From the NCBI GenBank assembly GCA_041305345.1, contig JBFYLP010000002.1:62001-126000 (forward strand): a DNA stretch of 64,000 nucleotides. Reading direction: 5' to 3'. The stretch comes from JACRGC01 sp041305345 (GTDB taxonomy: Archaea; Micrarchaeota; Micrarchaeia; Norongarragalinales; SBBD01). This document shows, one piece after another, positions 40,942-49,809 of the stretch. The notes below the pieces were generated by a model. The model was not told the DNA's origin. It made no database searches and worked only from the letters and a program-made list of their open reading frames with translations. The translations under genes and the position numbers were made by a program. How positions within the stretch are numbered: position 1 is the stretch's first letter; each line of letters opens with the position of its first letter.

Positions 40942-43900
40942 ATGCAGCAATATGACCAAACTGAAATTGAAAAGCAGATTCTCGAGTTCTGGGAGCAAAA
41001 GCGCATCCCCCAAAGGCTTGCTGGCCAAAGGAAAGACGCAAAGCCTTTTTTCCTCCTTGATGGCCCGCCTTATGCGAACGCGCAGCCCCACGTCGGCCAC
41101 GTGAAAACTACAGTTTGCAAGGACATATGGTCCAGGTACAGGCAGATGCAGGGATACCGGAGTTTTTTCCAGGCGGGTTTCGACTGCCACGGCTTGCCAA
41201 CGGAAGTCATGGTCGAGAAGGAACTTGGGATAACAAGCAAGGGCGACATAGAAAAAATCGGGATCGACAAGTTCGATGAGTTATGCCTAAGGAAAGTGCT
41301 CAATACGGAGAAGGGCTGGATGGAATATTACCGGAGGCTGGGCGCCTGGAGGTATTACTCGGAACCGTATTTCACCTACAAGGACTACTACATTGAAAGT
41401 GGCTGGTGGACGATAAAGGAGCTGGATAAGAAGGGGCTTTTGGTCGAGGGCGAGAAGCCGGTTTACTGGTGCCCGCATTGCGAAACCGCACTCTCGGGTT
41501 ATGAGGTCAGCGACTCTTACAAGGATATGCAAGACCCCTCGGTATACGTAAAATTCAAAATCAAGGGCAAGGAGAACGAATACCTCCTGGTCTGGACCAC
41601 CACCCCCTGGACGCTTGCCGGGAATGTTGCCATAGTCGTGGCACCGGAGGAAAATTATGCAAGGATCAGAGTGGGTGAGGAGATATTCATTATTGCCGAA
41701 AAACGAATTGAATCCGTTCTAAAGGAGAAGGTGCAGGCAAAATACGAGATCATTGGAAGGATGAAGGGCGAGGAGCTCAACGGAATCGAGTATGAGGCCG
41801 TGCTGGACGTGCCCCAGCAGAAGGCGCTTGACGAGCGCGCACGGAAGGTGCACCAAAGCATCGTGATAATGTCCTCCAAAAAATACAAGAAGCATAAGCT
41901 CGTCCATAAGAAGGAGGAAGAAAACAAGGAGGGTGAAGCGAGCACGGGCATAATTGCCAGGATCCAAAATGCGATTGCGCCAAGGCCGGATTTGGATAAA
42001 ATCACGGGCACGGAGGAGAGGGAGGAATACGAGGAGTTCGTCACGATGGAGGAGGGAACGGGCCTTGTGCACTGCGCACCGGGACATGGCCAGACCGATT
42101 TTTTCCTTGGGAAGTACTACAACCTGCCAACTGTTTCGCCCGTGGATGAGCACGGAAAGTTCACGGAAATTGCCGGCGAGTTTGCAGGGATGTTCGTAAA
42201 AACTGCCGACCAGAAGATAACGGATTGGCTTCAAACGAAGGGAAAACTCCTCTTTTCGGAAAGGATCACGCACCGCGCGGCGCTTTGCTGGAGATGCAAG
42301 ACCCCGCTCATATTCCGGCTAAGCAAGCAATGGTACCTGAAGGCCGGCCCCATTAAGGACGCCATGATATCGGAAAATGAAAAGCACGTACGCTGGCTTC
42401 CAGAATACGGAAAGGTAAAGTTCCACAATTGGCTCGTGGATAGGGAGGACTGGGCGATTTCGCAGCAGCGCTATTGGGGGATACCCCTGCCGGTTTGGAG
42501 ATGCGGCAAATGCGGCAAGTTCGATGTCATAGGAAGCAGGGAGGAACTCAAGCAAAAGAGCCTAACAAAGCTTGCGGATTCGGATTTGTCAGACCTCCAT
42601 AGGCATACGGTGGATAAGATCGAGCTTGGGTGCTTGGTTTGCGGCGGCTCGATGGTGCGCGTCAGGGACATTTTGAATGTGTGGTTCGATTCGGGGATCG
42701 CGCCCTGGGCATCGCTTGGCTACCCATTCAAGAACAAGCAGCTTTTCGAATCCATGTTTCCCGTGGACCTCATTACAGAATCGCAAGACCAGATTCGGGG
42801 ATGGTTTGATTCGCTGATGTTCACTTCCGTTTCGGCATTCGGGAAGGCGCCATACAAGACGGTTGGGATGATGGGCTGGGTTCTTGACGAGAAGGGCGAA
42901 AAGATGAGCAAGAGCGTTGGGAACGTGATTTCCGCAATGGATGGCATCCAGAAGCTTTCTGCCGATGTCATCAGGATGTATTATTGCTATGAGATCGCAC
43001 CCTGGGAGGTGCAGAAATTTTCCTTCAAGACTGCCGAGGAGGTTAGGCGCGCATTTGCAATCCTGTTCAACTCGTACTCGTTCTACCACACTTACTCGGA
43101 GAAAACGGTTGTTTCCGGATTCGACCCCCAAACCCTTAAGGCGGAAGACCGCTGGATTCTTAGCAGCCTCAACATACTTGCGGAAAAGCTAAGGGAGGGT
43201 GTGGAAGAGTTCGAGTTCAACATTAGCGGCAGGGCTCTTCTTAAATTCATCGTGGAGGATTTCTCGAGAACGTACATCAAATTGGTGAGGGACCGGGTTT
43301 CCTCCGAGGAAAACGTGGCAGACAAGGCGAATTGCCTTGCAGTGATGAGGCACGTAATGCTCGAATATTCGAAAATGCTTGCACCATTCTCGCCATTCAT
43401 CTCGGAATACATTTACCTTCAGCTAAAGACGCAAAACGATCCCGAATCCGTCCATTTCTGCGATTACCCAAGGCTCGATGACACGCTCGTGGCACTCGAT
43501 TTGATGGAGAAGTTTGGGACGATCGCGGCGATCTCCGAATCTGTAAATTCCTTAAGGCAGGAGATGAAGATGAAACTTAGGTGGCCTTTGGCCGAGCTGC
43601 TTGTTTTTGGCGATGATAAGACGATCGCGGCCGTGGATGGACTTAACGATGTTCTCAAACGGATGGCTAATGCCGATTACGTGAGCTTGGGGGAAAACAA
43701 CGAGTACGCCTTTAAGGAATTCGAGGGAGGGAGGGTATTCATGCCAAGGACGCTTTCGGAGGATGCGCTGATGAATGCGGCTTTCCGTGAAATCACTAGG
43801 GCTGTGCAGGCAGAGAGGAAGAAGAAGGGATTCATCGTGGCCGACCGCATCGCAGTAACCGTCACAAGCAATGACCAGAAACTGCGCGAGATGCTTCTTG

Positions 43901-44052
43901 CAAGGAAGGATGACATCCTAAGGGAGGTTGGGGCCGCATCGGTGGAAATGAAAATGCTCGAAACGGAATTGAACGGAGGCATATCAATCGAATTGGACTT
44001 GAAGGAGCTCAGGGAAGGGTTGAAGGCGAGCATCAAGTTTTCCAAAGCGTGA
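40942..44052 (+). CDS. ileS: Isoleucyl-tRNA synthetase
   Basis: A 1036-residue class I synthetase. The HIGH-like motif is in NAQPHVGHVKT and KMSKSVGN is at about residue 654. The WTTTPWTL and VHCAPGHGQ parts of the editing domain are present. A charged, Lys/Glu-rich insertion (KKYKKHKLVHKKEEENKEG..., about 60 residues) lies inside the editing domain and is not usual in the family. GTGATC, three bases before the ATG at 40942, supports this start over an in-frame GTG at 40918. Confidence 0.96.
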   Translation: MQQYDQTEIEKQILEFWEQKRIPQRLAGQRKDAKPFFLLDGPPYANAQPHVGHVKTTVCKDIWSRYRQMQGYRSFFQAGFDCHGLPTEVMVEKELGITSKGDIEKIGIDKFDELCLRKVLNTEKGWMEYYRRLGAWRYYSEPYFTYKDYYIESGWWTIKELDKKGLLVEGEKPVYWCPHCETALSGYEVSDSYKDMQDPSVYVKFKIKGKENEYLLVWTTTPWTLAGNVAIVVAPEENYARIRVGEEIFIIAEKRIESVLKEKVQAKYEIIGRMKGEELNGIEYEAVLDVPQQKALDERARKVHQSIVIMSSKKYKKHKLVHKKEEENKEGEASTGIIARIQNAIAPRPDLDKITGTEEREEYEEFVTMEEGTGLVHCAPGHGQTDFFLGKYYNLPTVSPVDEHGKFTEIAGEFAGMFVKTADQKITDWLQTKGKLLFSERITHRAALCWRCKTPLIFRLSKQWYLKAGPIKDAMISENEKHVRWLPEYGKVKFHNWLVDREDWAISQQRYWGIPLPVWRCGKCGKFDVIGSREELKQKSLTKLADSDLSDLHRHTVDKIELGCLVCGGSMVRVRDILNVWFDSGIAPWASLGYPFKNKQLFESMFPVDLITESQDQIRGWFDSLMFTSVSAFGKAPYKTVGMMGWVLDEKGEKMSKSVGNVISAMDGIQKLSADVIRMYYCYEIAPWEVQKFSFKTAEEVRRAFAILFNSYSFYHTYSEKTVVSGFDPQTLKAEDRWILSSLNILAEKLREGVEEFEFNISGRALLKFIVEDFSRTYIKLVRDRVSSEENVADKANCLAVMRHVMLEYSKMLAPFSPFISEYIYLQLKTQNDPESVHFCDYPRLDDTLVALDLMEKFGTIAAISESVNSLRQEMKMKLRWPLAELLVFGDDKTIAAVDGLNDVLKRMANADYVSLGENNEYAFKEFEGGRVFMPRTLSEDALMNAAFREITRAVQAERKKKGFIVADRIAVTVTSNDQKLREMLLARKDDILREVGAASVEMKMLETELNGGISIELDLKELREGLKASIKFSKA

Positions 44053-44121
44053 TTCGATTCGCTTTCAAATCCGGTTGTTCTTTGGGGGAAAGACACGCCC
44101 AGGATCCTTTCCTGCTTTTTC

Positions 44122-44688
44122 TCAAATCAACCCGAACATCAAAAGGAACAGCAGCCCCCAAAGGAGTGCAACTCCCATGAGCCAGACGGATTCGCTCCAC
44201 GCCTGCACCTTCTGCCCGTCCAATGGGTATATTGGAATCAGGTTGAATGCTCCAAGGAAGGCATTGATGTAGGCGCCGGTTCTTGCGAAATCCGCCAGTC
44301 CCGAATTGGCATACCCGATGGATAGGAACACTATTGCCAGGATGAAATTCATTGCCGAGCCCGCTAGCGCAATCCTCCCATTCTGATCGTGCGTCAAATG
44401 CTTGCCGTAAATCACAACAGCGCCGGGCGCAGCGAAAATGAACCTGCCTTCCGTGAAGATCGCAAGCCCAACGGCTATCAGGAGGCCAACGAACCACGCA
44501 CGATAAACCGCATACGCGCCGTACATCTGCGCCACGAATTTATGCGCAAGCTCGTGCAATATGAAGCCAAGTCCTAGGGTGCACAAAATCAGCCAGAAAT
44601 CCGCCCTGAAAACTGAAAATGCAATCGAAATGGTGATAACCGAGATTATGATGTGCAAAATTTCCTCGGTCTCAAAGGTCATTCCCAT
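44122..44688 (-). CDS. Site-2-protease-like membrane metalloprotease (peptidase M50)
   Basis: A 188-residue membrane protein with the zinc motif HELAHK in its second helix and NLIPIYPLDGQKV, which carries the third zinc ligand Asp. This is the minimal M50 core, without PDZ or CBS domains. Such proteases cut transmembrane regulators. GAGGCGA precedes the chosen ATG. The gene is 10 bases after the membrane protein gene at 44699, so they are likely co-transcribed. Confidence 0.87.
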   Translation of the reverse strand: MGMTFETEEILHIIISVITISIAFSVFRADFWLILCTLGLGFILHELAHKFVAQMYGAYAVYRAWFVGLLIAVGLAIFTEGRFIFAAPGAVVIYGKHLTHDQNGRIALAGSAMNFILAIVFLSIGYANSGLADFARTGAYINAFLGAFNLIPIYPLDGQKVQAWSESVWLMGVALLWGLLFLLMFGLI

Positions 44689-44698
44689 CAAGTTCGCC

Positions 44699-45103
44699 TC
44701 AGATTTCACTTTCAGTTAGCCTGATAGTTGCAGGCGAAAGCGTCCCGGCATAGGAACCGATTATTCCCTCGCCGCGCTTCCCGTTCCAGAGCTTGACCTT
44801 TATTTTCTGGCCGATTTTGCCGTTTTCAGCCGCAACAACCATCACGTTGTCAAGATGGGTGTGCATCTCATTGTTATGCATCACCTGCCTCCTAACCGTT
44901 GCAAGCAGCTGGTCATCCTTCCTAACCGCCCTAACGTGCGGGAATACGTAGCCTGCAATGATAGAAACAGCAAGGCTTAGCGCGATCAGCTTCCAGAAGG
45001 AGTCGATGAATTTCCCCTCCACTCCGAGAATTGAAAAGCCGTAACTTATGAGTGATAATACGAAAAGGAATCCGAATACCTTACCGGCAACGCGTAAATC
45101 CAT
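44699..45103 (-). CDS. Membrane protein with a C-terminal beta domain
   Basis: A 134-residue protein with two N-terminal helices (to about residue 55) and a soluble C-terminal part (NVMVVAAENGKIGQKIKVKLWNGKRGEGIIGSYAGTL) that resembles a small barrel. No family is recognised. It lies between serS and the M50 protease gene, six bases after serS, so a serS-linked transcript is likely. Confidence 0.6.
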   Translation of the reverse strand: MDLRVAGKVFGFLFVLSLISYGFSILGVEGKFIDSFWKLIALSLAVSIIAGYVFPHVRAVRKDDQLLATVRRQVMHNNEMHTHLDNVMVVAAENGKIGQKIKVKLWNGKRGEGIIGSYAGTLSPATIRLTESEI

Positions 45104-45109
45104 TGGGTT

Positions 45110-46375
45110 TCACCCGATCCTCGTTAAGCCCTCGAGGTAGGGCTTTAGCACTTCGGGAATTGCTATGCTTCCGTCCTTTTGCTGGTAGTTTTCCATTACG
45201 GCAACCATTGCGCGGCCAACCGCAACGCCCGAGCCGTTAAGCGTGTGGCAATATTTGAACGTGTTGTCCTTTGAACGGTACTTGATGTTTGCGCGCCTTG
45301 CCTGGAAAGCCTCGCAGTTGCTAACAGAGCTGATCTCTCTATACCTTGCCTGCGAAGGCAGCCAAACCTCGATATCATATGTTTTAGCGGAGCCAAAGCC
45401 AAGGTCTCCGGAACACAATTCGATCACGCGGTAAGGAAGGCTAAGTTTTGCCAGGACCTCCTCCGCATCGGAGAGCATTTTTTGGTGTTCATTGGTGGAG
45501 TTCTCTTCGTCAGTGATTTTCACGAGTTCAACCTTGTCGAATTGGTGCTGCCTAATGATGCCGCGCGTATCCTTGCCGTGCGAACCCGCCTCCCTTCTAA
45601 AGCAGGGGGTGTATGCGCAATAATTGAGCGGTAGCTGCTTGTATTCGAGAATCTCGTTCGAGTGGAGGTTTGTCAGGGGCACTTCGGCTGTTGGAATGGC
45701 ATACAGGTTATCCCTCTCGATCTTGAAGAGGTCCTCCTCAAATTTAGGCAATTGGCCAGTTCCCAGGAGGATTTCGGGCCTAACCAGGAGCGGCGGGGAA
45801 ATCTCCGCGTACCCTTTCCGTATGTGGGCATCAAGCATGAAGTTGATAAGAGCCCTAGCAAGCATCGCACCCTCGTTTTTTATCACAGTGAACCGTTCGC
45901 CGGAAAGCTTCGCTCCCCTCTCAAAATCAAGCAGCCCCAATTCCTCGCCTAGCTGGTGGTGATCCCTTGGAGTAAAATCGAAATTGGGCCGCGACCCCGC
46001 TTCCCTTAGCACCTTGTTTTGGGTTTCATCCCGGCCTATTGGAACGCTTTCGCTTGGTATGTTTGGGATCATCAATTCGTAAAGCCTCCTTTCCGCCTCG
46101 ATTTCCCGCAGTTCCTCCTCGATGCGCTTTATCCGGCCGGGTATTTCCTTCGCCTCGCTCATTTTTGCGGCTGCATCCTTTTTTGCCTTCAGGAGTACAT
46201 TGATTTCCTTCGAGATGGCATTCCTTTGCTTCCTTAGCTCTTCCGAAAGCTGGAGTTTCTTCCTCCATTCAACGTCCTTTGCGATCAGTTCCTCCAAAGG
46301 CGCTTCCATCCCCCTGTTCTTGAGCGCTTCCCTTACTTTATCCGGCGTTTCCCGGATGAGCTTGATGTCTAGCAT
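45110..46375 (-). CDS. serS: Seryl-tRNA synthetase (common, bacterial/eukaryal type)
   Basis: A 421-residue class II synthetase. Residues of about 30-105 form the antiparallel coiled-coil arm that grips the tRNA. Motif 2 (FRREAGSHGKDTRGIIRQHQF) and motif 3 (NGSGVAVGRAMVAVMENYQ) are complete. It is the common type, not the rare type of some methanogens. Confidence 0.96.
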   Translation of the reverse strand: MLDIKLIRETPDKVREALKNRGMEAPLEELIAKDVEWRKKLQLSEELRKQRNAISKEINVLLKAKKDAAAKMSEAKEIPGRIKRIEEELREIEAERRLYELMIPNIPSESVPIGRDETQNKVLREAGSRPNFDFTPRDHHQLGEELGLLDFERGAKLSGERFTVIKNEGAMLARALINFMLDAHIRKGYAEISPPLLVRPEILLGTGQLPKFEEDLFKIERDNLYAIPTAEVPLTNLHSNEILEYKQLPLNYCAYTPCFRREAGSHGKDTRGIIRQHQFDKVELVKITDEENSTNEHQKMLSDAEEVLAKLSLPYRVIELCSGDLGFGSAKTYDIEVWLPSQARYREISSVSNCEAFQARRANIKYRSKDNTFKYCHTLNGSGVAVGRAMVAVMENYQQKDGSIAIPEVLKPYLEGLTRIG

Positions 46376-46434
46376 TTCAATCCCTGTAATGATATTTTGG
46401 AAAGCTTATTAATGGTTCTTCCCTAGTTTGGGAT

Positions 46435-46920
46435 ATGCATCATTTTCCAAGGCAGGAAGAGGAAAGAAAACCTAGGCCAGCAGACGATCTTGACCGGAAA
46501 ATAATTGATGAGCTGCTGCAAAATGCCAGGGATTCGGGAAGGAACATTGCCAAAAGGCTGGGGGTATCAACCTCGACTTTCCTCCAGCGGCTATCCAGGC
46601 TTGAGAAGGAAGGGATCATCAAGGGCTATTCGCCAAACCTCGACTTTTCAAAGCTCGGTTACGATTTCATGGGCATCATAGAGGTCGTGATAAGGAAAGG
46701 CTCCCTTATCGACGTCCAAAGGAAAATTGCCGGAATGCCGGGCGTAAGCGCCGTTTACGACCTGACCGGAGGAAGCGATGCGATGGTGCTCGTGAAATGC
46801 CGCTCGCGTGTAGAGCTGAGCAAGCTCGTGAAGGCGATCCTTGCGATTCCGGAGGTCGAGCGAACCAACACGCACGTCATACTCAATGTGATCAAGGAGG
46901 ATTACAGGCAGTTCGTATAG
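46435..46920 (+). CDS. Lrp/AsnC-family transcriptional regulator
   Basis: A 161-residue protein: a short charged leader of about 17 residues, the Lrp helix-turn-helix (LDRKIIDELLQNARDSGRNIAKRLGVSTSTFLQRLSRLEKEGII) and a RAM effector-binding domain (GVSAVYDLTGGSDAMVLVKC). Members sense amino acids. It diverges from serS with a 59-base gap, so may control serS or itself. Confidence 0.9.
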   Translation: MHHFPRQEEERKPRPADDLDRKIIDELLQNARDSGRNIAKRLGVSTSTFLQRLSRLEKEGIIKGYSPNLDFSKLGYDFMGIIEVVIRKGSLIDVQRKIAGMPGVSAVYDLTGGSDAMVLVKCRSRVELSKLVKAILAIPEVERTNTHVILNVIKEDYRQFV

Positions 46921-46951
46921 GGCCAAGGAGTGAATGTGTTTGGGCCCAAGC

Positions 46952-47311
46952 TCAGGTCTTTGAGTGCGGATCCCTAAGATACAGGCTTATCGACAGGTAG
47001 TTTGGAAAATCGTGCGACCAATTATAATTCAGATCGGTGGTGCAACCTGCAAGCTTCCGGTTTGCAAGAGAAAGAACCTTCAACTTCCTGTTAAGGGGCT
47101 TGATGCATTCCTCCGCAATCCGCAGCGCCTCCTGCCTCGAGCCATCAACACCCTTTCCGGCTATTCCGGCCTTGGGATAGGTTATATGGAAGTCCATCAT
47201 CATCTCGTTTGGCTTCCATTCGGAATCTGGAGCGGATGTGCCTTGAACGTCGCATCCTAAATCCCTCAATTTTTTCGCGATCGCTTCCCACTCGCCCGTA
47301 TTTTCGCCCAT
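46952..47311 (-). CDS. Protein of unknown function next to proS
   Basis: A 119-residue protein (WEAIAKKLRDLGCDVQGTSAPDSEWKPNEMMMDFHITYPKAG...) of alpha/beta character with several Cys. No family is recognised. It begins nine bases after proS and is likely transcribed with it. Confidence 0.55.
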   Translation of the reverse strand: MGENTGEWEAIAKKLRDLGCDVQGTSAPDSEWKPNEMMMDFHITYPKAGIAGKGVDGSRQEALRIAEECIKPLNRKLKVLSLANRKLAGCTTDLNYNWSHDFPNYLSISLYLRDPHSKT

Positions 47312-47320
47312 AACGGTTCC

Positions 47321-48778
47321 TCAATATTGCCTTGCAAAATATACCCGGATGCCCTCCTTCCCGCAAACTAGGCATTTCCCCCTCTCTGGCTTCTCGTCCA
47401 ACCTGATTCCGCGGACTTTGCCCCCACCAGTAATTTCCTTCAACTCCTCCGCGCACTTCTTCCCATCCATTTCCGTGCTGCATATGAACAGCCTCGCGAT
47501 GCCCTTCTGATCCAATATGCTCTTGGCGTCGTTTTTCGTCTCCGCAACCTTTATTGCAGAATGAAGCTCGCGCCTTGAACTATCCCTAAGCGCTTGAAGC
47601 ATTGCAGCCGAGTGCACCCGTATTGCAGGCAGCAATTCATCCTCCCGGATTTTGAGCTTTTCCCTCGTATCCCGCCTCACAAGCGTGGCAGAGCCCTCGG
47701 AAACCTCCCTTTCGCCAAGCTCGATCCTAATTGGCACTCCGCGCATTTCCCACCAGTTGAACTTGAAGCCCGGCGTTTTGTCCGTAAGGTCGACATCAAC
47801 CCGCAACCCATCTGCTTTAAGCGCCTGCTTCAGTTCGATCGCCTTCGCCCTCACCTTCTCCGCGTTCTCACCCCGCAGTATCGGGATGATGATCACTTGC
47901 AATGGCGCGATCCCAAACGGGAATATGAGCCCCTTCTGGTCGCCGTGGATGGAAATTACAGCTCCTAGGATGCGCCAGATGCCAGGCCCAAAGCAGGTCG
48001 AGTTTGGGTATTTGGAGCTGCCCTGAGGGTCGGCATATTTTACCTCAAATGCCTTGGTGAAATTATCCCCCAGGTAATGCGTGCTCCCGAACTGGAATGC
48101 CTTTCCGTCTGGCATGAGGCAATCGTATGCGAATGTCTTTTCTGCACCTGCAAACTTGTCCCATTGCGGCCTTTCGAACGCAAGGAATTCGATCCCCAGA
48201 TTCTCGGTGCAAACCGCCCTTTGGATCTCAAAATCCTTCCTAGTCTGCTTCAAAGCCTCTTCGGCAGAAGTAAATAGGTCGTGCGTTTCTATCCACAGGA
48301 ATTCCGAGCCCCTAAGGAAGGGGTTGGTTTCCTTCTCCGCTCGGAAAACCGAGCAGCTCTGGTAGAGTTTCATTGGAAGCTGGCTGAAGCTTTCTACCCA
48401 CAGGCCATACATCTGGTAGAAAGCGGTTTCGCTGGTTGGGCGCAATGCGAGTTTCCTATCGAGCTTTTCGCGGCCCTTTTCCGTTACCCAGAAAACCTCG
48501 GGTGCAAAACCCTCTACGTGCTCCTTTTCCTTGAGGAAATTCTCCTCGGGAATAAGCGTTGGGAATATTACCGGCAAATGGCCATCCTCCTCGAGCTCAT
48601 TTTCAAACAGGCGGTAAATATGGCGAAATGCGATCGTGCTCCAAGGCCTGTGCACCAGGAAACCCTTGATGTTGTAGCGTATGTCGGCAAGCTCGGAGGC
48701 ATAAATCACGGTATTATACCATTCGGAGAAGTTTGCCTTCTTGTCGATGTTGAATTCCCTTTGCTTCATCTCAACCAT
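47321..48778 (-). CDS. proS: Prolyl-tRNA synthetase, archaeal/eukaryal type
   Basis: A 485-residue class II synthetase that lacks the bacterial editing insert and has the C-terminal zinc-binding domain (CSTEMDGKKCAEEL ... GKCLVCGKE) ending in the conserved terminal Tyr (VYFARQY). Motif parts RPTSETAFYQMYGLW and FRAEKETNPFLRGSEF-like are seen. Start is set at the ATG 48778, five residues after the first possible one. Confidence 0.95.
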   Translation of the reverse strand: MVEMKQREFNIDKKANFSEWYNTVIYASELADIRYNIKGFLVHRPWSTIAFRHIYRLFENELEEDGHLPVIFPTLIPEENFLKEKEHVEGFAPEVFWVTEKGREKLDRKLALRPTSETAFYQMYGLWVESFSQLPMKLYQSCSVFRAEKETNPFLRGSEFLWIETHDLFTSAEEALKQTRKDFEIQRAVCTENLGIEFLAFERPQWDKFAGAEKTFAYDCLMPDGKAFQFGSTHYLGDNFTKAFEVKYADPQGSSKYPNSTCFGPGIWRILGAVISIHGDQKGLIFPFGIAPLQVIIIPILRGENAEKVRAKAIELKQALKADGLRVDVDLTDKTPGFKFNWWEMRGVPIRIELGEREVSEGSATLVRRDTREKLKIREDELLPAIRVHSAAMLQALRDSSRRELHSAIKVAETKNDAKSILDQKGIARLFICSTEMDGKKCAEELKEITGGGKVRGIRLDEKPERGKCLVCGKEGIRVYFARQY

Positions 48779-48849
48779 AAATATCCCAAACATTAGGCAG
48801 GGGGGCTTTTTTTAGCCTTTGGAATGCCTTTGCGCTTCGAGAGAGCTTT

Positions 48850-48924
48850 GCCCCCCCCTCTCGTGTCACGCAGACTTTTCGTCTGCTGGACCGCGATGCA
48901 AGCAACAAGGTCGCATCTGCCCCC
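48850..48924 (+). repeat. Palindromic element copy E4A, with 45-bp module
   Basis: The right half (CCCCCCCTCTCGTGTC, then the 45-bp module, then GC-ATCTG-CCCCC) aligns with E4B (48976-49022) apart from the insertion. The left arm is degenerate. It is directly followed by an extra copy of the marC 3' end. Confidence 0.7.
48868..48912 (+). mobile_element. 45-bp inserted module, copy 2
   Basis: Same length as, and clearly related to, the module at 30271-30315 on the other strand. It contains a hairpin GCAGAC/GTCTGC with a four-base variable loop, followed by ACCGCGA and ending GGTC. The host element ends in GTC just before it, so GTC is repeated at both ends. Confidence 0.65.
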
Positions 48925-48975
48925 GCTGCATCAGCCAAACATTATGACCTTGATTCCGTGCGCCAGCATCTCAAT
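48920..48975 (-). pseudogene. Duplicated 3' end of marC (56 bp)
   Basis: An exact copy of 49018-49073. It repeats the last 14 codons of marC (EMLAHGIKVIMFG), its stop codon and 11 bases beyond. The period is 98 bp, and both units begin with a palindromic element. It arose by tandem duplication or by insertion of an element carrying the target along. Confidence 0.85.
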
Positions 48976-49022
48976 GACACCTCCAGGGGGCGCTGCCCCC
49001 TACTCGTGTCGCCTCTACCCCC
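48976..49022 (+). repeat. Palindromic element copy E4B, without 45-bp module
   Basis: Two nested stems: outer GACAC (48976-48980) with GTGTC (49006-49010), and inner GGGGGC (48986-48991) with GCCCCC (48995-49000). It aligns with E1 and with the reverse complement of E2. It directly follows the marC stop on the minus strand and could act as a terminator. Confidence 0.78.
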
Positions 49023-49028
49023 GCTGCA

Positions 49029-49595
49029 TCAGCCAAACATTATGACCTTGATTCCGTGCGCCAGCATCTCAATTCCAAGGCCGATCAGGAACAAGCCAAG
49101 CAGCCTGCTAACGAACCTCACGTACTCGAGATTGACGTTGGGGATGAGGAATGAAACGAAAATGAAGAACCCTCCGACAATAAGGAATGCCACGATGAGG
49201 TTTGCGAATACCACAACAGTGCCCACTTCCGCAGCCTTCAGTATGAGGAAGGACATCGTCGCAGGGCCCGTAAGCAGGGGGGTAGCAATCAGCGAAACAA
49301 GCGCATCCGGATGGTCGCCGGAATAATCCCTCCTCTCCCTTGCCATGCTAAGGCCAAGGAGCAGGATCACAAGCCCTCCTGCTGCCCGGAAGGAATCGAT
49401 GTTGATGCCGTAAATCGAGAACAGGGAAGGCCCAACAAGCACAAAAACGCACGCAACCGCAAAGCCAAGCAACGTGGATTTGAACGCAATCGCCTTGACG
49501 TTCATCTTCTGGTGGTATGCGAGGAAAAGCACCGGGATGGAGGAGAGGGGGTTTAGCAGAAATGCAATCTTGATTATCATCGCTGGGTCTAGCAT
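49029..49595 (-). CDS. MarC-family integral membrane protein
   Basis: A 188-residue protein with six predicted helices and the MarC pattern (FLLNPLSSIPVLFL, GGLVILLLGLSMA, ALVSLIATPLLTGPATMSFLIL). The family's role is unsettled; it is not a proven drug exporter. GGTGAT precedes the ATG at 49595. The last 14 codons are duplicated 98 bp downstream. Confidence 0.9.
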   Translation of the reverse strand: MLDPAMIIKIAFLLNPLSSIPVLFLAYHQKMNVKAIAFKSTLLGFAVACVFVLVGPSLFSIYGINIDSFRAAGGLVILLLGLSMARERRDYSGDHPDALVSLIATPLLTGPATMSFLILKAAEVGTVVVFANLIVAFLIVGGFFIFVSFLIPNVNLEYVRFVSRLLGLFLIGLGIEMLAHGIKVIMFG

Positions 49596-49809
49596 TGAAA
49601 TCACCAAAACAGCAGAAGTGGGTTCCAACCTGCGGATGTGTAAATACGCATAATTAATTTATAAACCATATTGAAGGCGGATATCATTCCGATTGTGGCA
49701 AGCGGGGGGGGGAAAGCCTATCCGGCTTGGGATTTTTTGGCACATTTGCCCCAAGAATATGGAATTAAAAGCCTGCTCTTCGAAAGCTTTACGAAAATAT
49801 GGTGATTTA

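Noticed and set aside
40699..41190. 163-codon minus-strand open frame
   Set aside because: It overlaps the IleRS N-terminus and its sequence mirrors it; no start signal or domain.
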